Source: a virus
Reading direction: 5' to 3' (one strand)
DNA: 34,389 nucleotides
IMG/VR virus record: IMGVR_UViG_3300032050_000448
Span: 1-34,389 of that record
Under the pieces are notes generated by a model. It did not search any database. It had not been told where the DNA came from and was given only the letters and a program-made list of their open reading frames with translations. The position numbers and the translations under genes were made by a program. Position 1 is the first letter of the stretch, and each line of letters starts with the position of its first letter. Positions 29,466 through 34,389 of this stretch are shown in pieces.

Positions 29466-30362
29466 ATGGCAGCTAAACCAAAAAAAATTAACTATCTAAA
29501 TAACAAAGACATTCTAAAAGAAATTCACAAAAGCAAAACCACATATTGCTCATTCGTAGATCCGGAGTACCATAGATACGATATCATCATTGATATGCCC
29601 GACAGCGAACTAACCACTAGTTTAGAATATGCGCTGAAACCAGAACAGATTCAACAAGCAAAAGAAACAAGAGCAATTAGGCTAACACAAGAAACCGGCG
29701 AGAAAGTATTAGCCGAAGACATTCCAACTACTGATTTGATTTTTCGTGTAATGACATGGGAGCATGTTCCAATGTCACAGAAGCAACCTAGAAAAACAAC
29801 CAAGAAAAAAACAGCCAAAGATATTTTTGTCTTTGAAGATGATGACGAAGATATCTTCTCTGATTTGGAAGACAAGACCACTAAGAAAGACGTTGACGAT
29901 ATGGTCCATGTCAAGGTCAACTTCCCTCCTTTCCAGCACTACAAGTTAGACGAAACTAACTCATTCATCTGCGTTGGTAAGAGTCACTGGGAAGGCGGTA
30001 TGGAGAACGGTCACTTCAACAAAGATCATGGGCAAATCACTAATAAGTTAGCGAGAATGTATATGATGCTTTGTGAGAAGTATTCAATGAAGTTTAACTG
30101 GAGAGGTTATACTTACCGTGATGAGATGGAAGCAAGTGCTATTCTACAGTTAACATATGTTGGTCTTAGATTCAATGAAGCAAAGAGTGCTAATCCATTC
30201 GCATACTATACAGCAGCAGTAAACAATAGTTTCTGTAGAGTGTTGAATACTGAAAAGCGAAGCCAAAACATTCGTGATGATATCTTAGAAATGAACGGGT
30301 TCAATCCAAGCTTTAGCCGTCAGATGAGCGGCAAGAAATTGGGTCAAGGACTCGCAGATTAG
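29466..30362 (+). CDS. Late-transcription sigma factor gp55-like
   Basis: This 298-residue protein looks like the T4 gp55 family, the phage sigma factor that directs host RNA polymerase to TATAAATA late promoters. The N-terminal NYLNNKDILKEI corresponds to the start of T4 gp55. Residues about 188-270 (ITNKLARMYMMLCEKY, WRGYTYRDEMEASAILQLTY, NPFAYYTAAVNNSFCRVL) form the sigma region 2-like helices. Between them lies an insertion of about 160 residues absent from T4 gp55 (185 aa). It includes FRVMTWEH, a Lys-rich patch, an acidic DDDEDIFSDLED stretch and a CVGKSHWEGG segment. The T4 C-terminal sliding-clamp motif (hydrophobic FLYE-like) is not obvious; the end is SGKKLGQGLAD. It is the first gene of the rightward block, with its own promoter and good AAAGGA site. 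Confidence 0.85.
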   Translation: MAAKPKKINYLNNKDILKEIHKSKTTYCSFVDPEYHRYDIIIDMPDSELTTSLEYALKPEQIQQAKETRAIRLTQETGEKVLAEDIPTTDLIFRVMTWEHVPMSQKQPRKTTKKKTAKDIFVFEDDDEDIFSDLEDKTTKKDVDDMVHVKVNFPPFQHYKLDETNSFICVGKSHWEGGMENGHFNKDHGQITNKLARMYMMLCEKYSMKFNWRGYTYRDEMEASAILQLTYVGLRFNEAKSANPFAYYTAAVNNSFCRVLNTEKRSQNIRDDILEMNGFNPSFSRQMSGKKLGQGLAD

Positions 30363-30374
30363 GTCACCAAACTG

Positions 30375-30414
30375 TTTGCTTTTTACGTTCATACCTAGTA
30401 TAAGTTAGAGTATG
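30375..30414 (+). promoter_or_regulatory. Promoter-like element and leaderless-type start of gp47
   Basis: TATAAG (30399-30404) lies 7 nt before the gp47 ATG, with TTGCTT (30376-30381) 17 nt upstream of it. Transcription would begin at or next to the ATG. The upstream TTTGCTTTT (30375-30383) resembles a T4 MotA middle-promoter box, but the spacing is a little long. The block TATAAGTTAGAGTATG is nearly identical to the one at the nuclease gene further right. No ribosome site at normal spacing is present. Confidence 0.5.
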
Positions 30415-31428
30415 AAAACTCTATTCAAGAAGGCAGCAGTCTTCACCGACATTCACTTTGGGCTTAAGTCTAACAGTGTACAACATAACCAAGATTGTTC
30501 AGACTTTGTTGACTGGTTTATTCAGAAAGCAAAAGAAGAAAATTGCGAAACTTGCTTTTTCTTAGGTGATTACAATCACCATAGAGCAAGTATCAATATT
30601 CAAACTATGCAGTTTGGTCTTCGTGCTTTAGAAAAGCTAAACAATAGTTTTGAGCATGTCTATTTCATTCCGGGCAATCACGACCTCTATTATAGAGACA
30701 AGCGTGATGTTCATAGTGTTGAATGGGCGAAGCATCTACCTAACGTAACAATCGTTAATGACTGGTTCATTCAAGATGAGGTAGTCATTGCTCCTTGGTT
30801 AGTCGGTGAAGATCATAAGAAGCTATCTAAGCTTTCAGGCAAGTATTTGTTTGGTCACTTTGAGCTTCCTGCATTCTACATGAATGCTATGGTTCAGATG
30901 CCCGATCACGGTGATGTGAGCGACAATGACTTAGCTGGCTTTGAGAAAGTATTCAGCGGTCACTTCCACAAGCGTCAAGCACGTAACAACATTTGGTACA
31001 TCGGAAACGCTTTCCCTCACAACTATGCAGATGCGGGCGACGATGCTCGTGGTATGATGATTCTTGAATGGGGCGAAGAGCCTGAGTTTCACGCATGGCC
31101 TGGGCAACCACTATTTCGTGTCTATAAGCTTAGTGACATACTAGATAACCCAGAAGGCTTGCTTCTTCCTAAGAGTAGTGTTAGAGTGCATCTTGATATT
31201 GATATCTCATACGAAGAAGCTAACTTCATTCGTGAGACATTGATTCCAAAGCACAACATACGAGAAATGTCACTTATCCCGATGAAGCTAGACCAACACA
31301 GTCAAGACTTAGCCCCAGGTGAGGTAAACTTTGAAAGTGTTGACCAGATTATTATTGATCAAATTTCTGCTATTGAGAGCGACTTCTTTGATCCAAAAGT
31401 ATTGTTAGAGATTTATAGAAACCTATGA
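30412..31428 (+). CDS. Recombination endonuclease subunit gp47-like (Mre11/SbcD family)
   Basis: This 338-residue metallophosphoesterase is the nuclease partner of gp46, processing DNA ends for recombination-dependent replication and host DNA breakdown. All nuclease motifs are visible: FTDIH (D13, H15), LGDYNH (D53, N55), PGNHD (N89, H90, D91), GHFE (H149) and GHFH (H184, H186). Length equals that of T4 gp47 (about 340). The ATG at 30412 fits the family start and is preceded by the TATAAGTTAGAGT element. The last four bases ATGA overlap the gp46 start, so the two subunits are translationally coupled. Confidence 0.95.
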   Translation: MKTLFKKAAVFTDIHFGLKSNSVQHNQDCSDFVDWFIQKAKEENCETCFFLGDYNHHRASINIQTMQFGLRALEKLNNSFEHVYFIPGNHDLYYRDKRDVHSVEWAKHLPNVTIVNDWFIQDEVVIAPWLVGEDHKKLSKLSGKYLFGHFELPAFYMNAMVQMPDHGDVSDNDLAGFEKVFSGHFHKRQARNNIWYIGNAFPHNYADAGDDARGMMILEWGEEPEFHAWPGQPLFRVYKLSDILDNPEGLLLPKSSVRVHLDIDISYEEANFIRETLIPKHNIREMSLIPMKLDQHSQDLAPGEVNFESVDQIIIDQISAIESDFFDPKVLLEIYRNL

Positions 31429-33512
31429 GCGTTGCATTAAAGAACATTACCCTACGAAACTTTCTTAGTATTGGTGCAGTAACACAAGCAGTAAACTTTG
31501 ACAGTAAAGAACTTACACTTATTCTAGGTGAGAACCTTGACTTAGGTGGTGACGGTGCCAGAAATGGTACTGGTAAGACTACACTAATTCAAGGCTTGAG
31601 CTATGTATTGTTTGGTAACCCTATCAATCAGATTCGTAAGGACAATTTGATCAATCGTACTAACGCTAAGGGTATGATGGTTACTCTTGAATTCAGTGTC
31701 AATGGAACCGAATACAAGATTGAACGTGGTAGAAAGCCTAATATTCTTCGTTTCTACGTAAACAACAGTTTGCAGAATAACAAAGAAGATAAGAACGAAT
31801 CTCAAGGTGAGAACAGAGAAACGCAGTTAGCGATTGAACACGCTATTGGCATGAGTAGTGATATGTTTAAACATATCGTTGCTCTCAACACCTATAGTGA
31901 ACCCTTCTTGTCAATGAGAGCTAATGATCAGCGCAATGTCATTGAACAGTTGCTCGGTATCACATTGCTATCTGAGAAGGCAGACTTGATCAAAGAAAAG
32001 ATTAGATTGAACAAGGATGCTATTCAACAAGAAGAATTCAGAAACAGAGCAGTTGAAGAAGCCAATAGTCGTGTTCAAGAACAGATTGATGGACTCAAGC
32101 GCCGTCAGAGATTGTGGCAGAAGCAACACGACGAATCATTGAACAAGCTTGTGCTTGATTACGATGAACTTAGCAAGATTGACATTGAAGCCGAACTTCA
32201 AGCGCACAAAGATTTAGCAGTCTATCTTGACTTGAAGCAAAAGCAGGAACGCTATGAAGCTATCTTAGCTCGACAAACTTCCTGGAAACAAAAGCTTGAC
32301 AGCGATGTTGCTGCATTGCAGGTTCAATATGATACGTTAAGCCATATTGATATTACGGCTGAGTTGCAATCTCACTTTGACCTTAAGGTCTATGAGGCTA
32401 ACAAGCTAGAGCTTGCAAATATAAACAAGACCATTACAACGCTTGAGTCTTCTTTGAAGAAGGATAAAGCACTTGTTGATAAGCTTGAACAAGAAATCAA
32501 GACACTTGAAGATAACAAGTGCTATGCTTGCGGTCAAGACTTCCACGATGAGAATCATACGAATGTTATCAACAGCAAACGTGAACTTCTTGTTAGCGCA
32601 ATTGAAGAACTTGCCCAAACCCAAAACTCTTTAGAAAAAAATAAAAATTCTGTATTCGTTTTGGGCGAGAAGCCAACTACGCATTACAAGACTGAGGCAG
32701 AAGCAATCAAGCATAGTTCTGAACTTGAAAGATTGCAGCAACAGATTGAAGCGAAGAAGAACGAAGATGATCCTTATGCAGATCAGTTGATTGAAAATGC
32801 TTGTGTGAGCGTAGGCACTCGTCCAGTCACACATTATGACACTGAGGCAGAAGCAATTGAGCATCGCACAGTCGTTGACAATCTAGAGAAAGCTATTGCA
32901 ACTAAGGCAGAAGAAACTGACCCATATCATGAACAGATTATTGATATGGAAAGTCGTGCGTTACAAACAATTACATTTGACAAGATTAACGAGCTAAGTA
33001 AGTACGGTGATCACTTGAAGTTCTTACTTGATATTCTCACGAGCAAGGATAGCTTTGTACGTAAAAAGATTATTGACCAGAACTTGAGCTACCTGAATGC
33101 AAGATTAACTCATTATCTTGATAAGATAGGATTGCCCCATACCGTTGTCTTCAAGAACGATCTATCGGTTGAAATTACCGAACTCGGGCGTGAGCTTGAC
33201 TTTGACAATCTATCTCGCGGTGAGCGGAACCGACTTATTCTTGGATTAAGTTTTGCGTTTCGTGATGTGTGGGAAAATCTATACTTCCCAATCAACACAC
33301 TATTCATTGACGAACTTATAGACAGCGGTATGGATACCATCGGTGTTGAAAACTCAATGGCTATTCTCAAGGATATGTCACGTAGACGCAACAAGTCTAT
33401 CTGGTTAGTAAGTCACAGAGAAGAACTAGCAGGACGTGTCCCGAGTGTTCTCAAAGTGCTGAAAGAAAATGGGTTCACAACCTACAGCACAGCTACAGAT
33501 GACGTAGAATAA
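31425..33512 (+). CDS. Recombination ATPase subunit gp46-like (Rad50/SbcC family)
   Basis: This 695-residue SMC-like ATPase works with gp47. It shows Walker A GARNGTGKT (about 44-52), a Q-loop region near 150, long coiled-coil arms (about 185-530), a zinc hook CYACGQDFH with C366 and C369, the ABC signature LSRGERN (596-602), Walker B TLFIDE (625-630) and an H-loop SH (663-664). T4 gp46 is about 560 residues, so the arms are longer here. Two internal duplications explain part of this: LSKIDIEAELQAH and LSHIDITAELQSH before the hook (56 residues apart), and two HYxTEAEAIxH blocks after it (50 apart). It starts inside the gp47 stop (ATGA). Confidence 0.95.
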   Translation: MSVALKNITLRNFLSIGAVTQAVNFDSKELTLILGENLDLGGDGARNGTGKTTLIQGLSYVLFGNPINQIRKDNLINRTNAKGMMVTLEFSVNGTEYKIERGRKPNILRFYVNNSLQNNKEDKNESQGENRETQLAIEHAIGMSSDMFKHIVALNTYSEPFLSMRANDQRNVIEQLLGITLLSEKADLIKEKIRLNKDAIQQEEFRNRAVEEANSRVQEQIDGLKRRQRLWQKQHDESLNKLVLDYDELSKIDIEAELQAHKDLAVYLDLKQKQERYEAILARQTSWKQKLDSDVAALQVQYDTLSHIDITAELQSHFDLKVYEANKLELANINKTITTLESSLKKDKALVDKLEQEIKTLEDNKCYACGQDFHDENHTNVINSKRELLVSAIEELAQTQNSLEKNKNSVFVLGEKPTTHYKTEAEAIKHSSELERLQQQIEAKKNEDDPYADQLIENACVSVGTRPVTHYDTEAEAIEHRTVVDNLEKAIATKAEETDPYHEQIIDMESRALQTITFDKINELSKYGDHLKFLLDILTSKDSFVRKKIIDQNLSYLNARLTHYLDKIGLPHTVVFKNDLSVEITELGRELDFDNLSRGERNRLILGLSFAFRDVWENLYFPINTLFIDELIDSGMDTIGVENSMAILKDMSRRRNKSIWLVSHREELAGRVPSVLKVLKENGFTTYSTATDDVE

Positions 33513-33535
33513 AAATTACGAGACTGATTGAAAGA

Positions 33536-33551
33536 TATAAATTAGAGTATG
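33536..33551 (+). promoter_or_regulatory. TATAAATTAGAGTATG start-site element of the nuclease gene
   Basis: TATAAA (33536-33541) is followed by TTAGAGT and the ATG, matching 15 of 16 bases with the element before gp47. Read as a -10 box, it places the transcription start on or next to the ATG. The first eight bases, TATAAATT, also match the T4 late box at seven of eight. No good -35 is seen at 16-18 nt, which fits a late-type promoter. No ribosome site at usual spacing is present. Confidence 0.5.
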
Positions 33552-34097
33552 CCGAGTCCACAGAAAGCTAAGGGTTCTTCTTTTGAACGAGAGATTGCAA
33601 CCTTCTTAACAAAGACGTATAACGAAAGTTTTATTAGAGCGCCCGGAAGTGGTGCTTATGTGGGAGGCAAGAATCAGTCTCGTAAAGAATTTCTTCATGA
33701 AGGACAAGTTAGAAGCTTTAAGGGCGATATCGTACCTGGACAGTCTTTTACTAAGTTCAACGCAGAATGCAAAAGTTATGCCGACTTTCCGTTTCACTTG
33801 TTAATGACAGGTGAATGCAAAGTTATTGATGGCTGGATCAAGCAACTAATGGATGTTGCTGAAACCGACGATTGCTCTATTCTGTTCATGAAGTTCAATA
33901 GAAAAGGCAAGTTTGTTGCTGTAGAATCTAAGTTCACTTGGGTCGCAGACAACTTCATCCACTACCGTTCCGAAACAGCAGGTGAGTGGATCATTATGGA
34001 ACATGAACACTTTTTTAAACTCAACAAAGACCTTCTTAAAATTTACTCAGGCTCAAACGACACCAAGTCAGATGAAATCTTGACAATCAATATTTAA
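33549..34097 (+). CDS. Hjc-like PD-(D/E)XK nuclease (possible Holliday junction resolvase)
   Basis: This 182-residue protein shows the archaeal-Hjc-type nuclease pattern: KGSSFEREIATFL with E13, RAPGSGA (30-36), KGDIV with D60, and the catalytic AECKSY with E73 and K75. Such enzymes cut branched DNA or Holliday junctions using two metal ions. It follows gp46 by 36 nt on the same strand, so a role with gp46/47 in recombination, repair or DNA packaging preparation is a fair inference. In T4 that resolving role belongs to the unrelated endonuclease VII (gp49). Alternatives are a general restriction-like or VRR-type nuclease. Residues after about 110 resemble an extra C-terminal domain that I do not recognise. 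Confidence 0.7.
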   Translation: MPSPQKAKGSSFEREIATFLTKTYNESFIRAPGSGAYVGGKNQSRKEFLHEGQVRSFKGDIVPGQSFTKFNAECKSYADFPFHLLMTGECKVIDGWIKQLMDVAETDDCSILFMKFNRKGKFVAVESKFTWVADNFIHYRSETAGEWIIMEHEHFFKLNKDLLKIYSGSNDTKSDEILTINI

Positions 34098-34108
34098 ACT
34101 CTTAATAC
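34080..34108 (+). promoter_or_regulatory. Promoter candidate for the downstream structured RNA
   Basis: TTGACA (34080-34085, 6/6) lies inside the last codons of the nuclease gene. It is followed after 17 nt by TAATAC (34103-34108), which matches the -10 consensus at only 3/6. Transcription would start near 34115, just ahead of the first hairpin. The perfect -35 and exact spacing support it; the weak -10 argues for caution. Confidence 0.35.
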
Positions 34109-34114
34109 AGAACC

Positions 34115-34389
34115 CTTCTACATCGACATGACTGTTACTACAGTCCTCCTTGAGGCTGCACCACGAATGAATGCGGCTGGATCTGGAGTATGCCTAGGAG
34201 CGATCCTAGGGAACACCGACAAGGCTCTCGCACGGTAGGCGAACCTTGAATGAGTCTATAGATATTCTGTCTTGATGCTATAGAACATGCGTTGCCGAAG
34301 AATAGAGTGAGTTCCACTCTATAGCTTCACTACAACCCAGTAAACTTTACAGGGCAACCGGTGGCGTTACACAGCATGTAAAGCTAGTG
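34115..34389 (+). ncRNA. 5' part of a large structured noncoding RNA, continuing beyond the window
   Basis: No convincing gene is present, but the plus strand holds consecutive strong hairpins. GACTGT/ACAGTC has loop TACT (34130-34145). GGCTGC/GCGGCT has two G-U pairs (34154-34178). CCTAGGA/TCCTAGG has a GCGA tetraloop (34193-34210). AAGG-TCGC/GCGA-CCTT (34221-34247). TCTATAG/CTATAGA (34255-34284). GAAG-ATAGAGTG/CACTCTAT-CTTC has a five-base loop (34297-34328). CTTTACA/TGTAAAG (34345-34383) could be closed by CACTA/TAGTG (34328-34332 with 34385-34389). The GNRA loop and G-U pairs favour the plus strand. No T-arm consensus, anticodon arm, group I core or tmRNA end was found. Large phage RNAs such as GOLLD or ROOL are possible relatives, but I cannot match a consensus. 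The 5' end is estimated from the promoter-like element. Confidence 0.6.

Noticed and set aside
29651-29920. 89-codon minus-strand frame opposite gp55
   Set aside because: It is the shadow of the Lys/Asp-rich insert (poly-Ser and Leu on the other strand), without start signals.
34130-34155. Intrinsic terminator after the nuclease gene
   Set aside because: The hairpin GACTGT/ACAGTC is not followed by a T run, and further stems continue downstream.
34129-34239. 36-codon ATG frame in the right-end region
   Set aside because: It has no ribosome site and its codons run across the strong hairpins; RNA structure explains the segment better.
34098-34389. tRNA, tmRNA or group I intron
   Set aside because: No T-arm GTTCRA motif, CCA end, anticodon stem or group I core sequences were found by eye. 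A covariance search is needed to exclude a diverged form.

Overview
The window looks like part of the genome of a large T4-like tailed phage (myovirus), with an architecture closest to the aquatic and cyanophage branch of that group. The evidence is two divergent gene blocks of typical T4-type core genes: baseplate genes gp48, gp53, gp5, gp25 and gp6 on the minus strand, and the late sigma factor gp55 and recombination nuclease pair gp47/gp46 on the plus strand. No integrase, IS, CRISPR, rRNA or tRNA was seen. No gene identifies the host, and no photosynthesis gene is present here.

Minus-strand block (29333 down to 1): tail and baseplate genes in transcription order. They are a gp48-like tail-tube cap, gp53, a probable hub protein (952 aa), a gp5-like spike (1381 aa), gp25, gp6 (1124 aa), and one giant gene that starts at 16629 and is still open at base 1. 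I read that frame codon by codon and found no stop in 5543 codons. The giant protein carries two recognisable beta-propellers (an FG-GAP type and a type with SxDGxxW blade motifs) and several families of short repeated modules. The genes are nearly gapless, with one TAATG overlap. GATAAATA boxes resembling T4 late promoters lie just upstream of gp48 and gp6, which fits with gp55 being encoded next door.

Divergent region (29334-29465): a GATAAATA box faces left. A sigma70-like promoter (TTGTAA-N17-TATAAT) faces right to gp55, and its -35 lies inside a perfect 16-bp palindrome that looks like an operator.

Plus-strand block (29466-34097): gp55 with an insertion of about 160 residues, gp47 (Mre11/SbcD-like), gp46 (Rad50/SbcC-like, overlapping gp47 by ATGA), and a small Hjc-type PD-(D/E)XK nuclease. 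gp47 and the nuclease share the start-site element TATAARTTAGAGTATG, which has no well-spaced ribosome binding site and suggests leaderless or very short-leader transcripts.

Right end (34098-34389): no convincing gene, but a dense run of perfect hairpins, one with a GCGA (GNRA) tetraloop, behind a TTGACA promoter-like element. This is probably the 5' part of a large structured RNA that leaves the window, and I consider it the most interesting item here.
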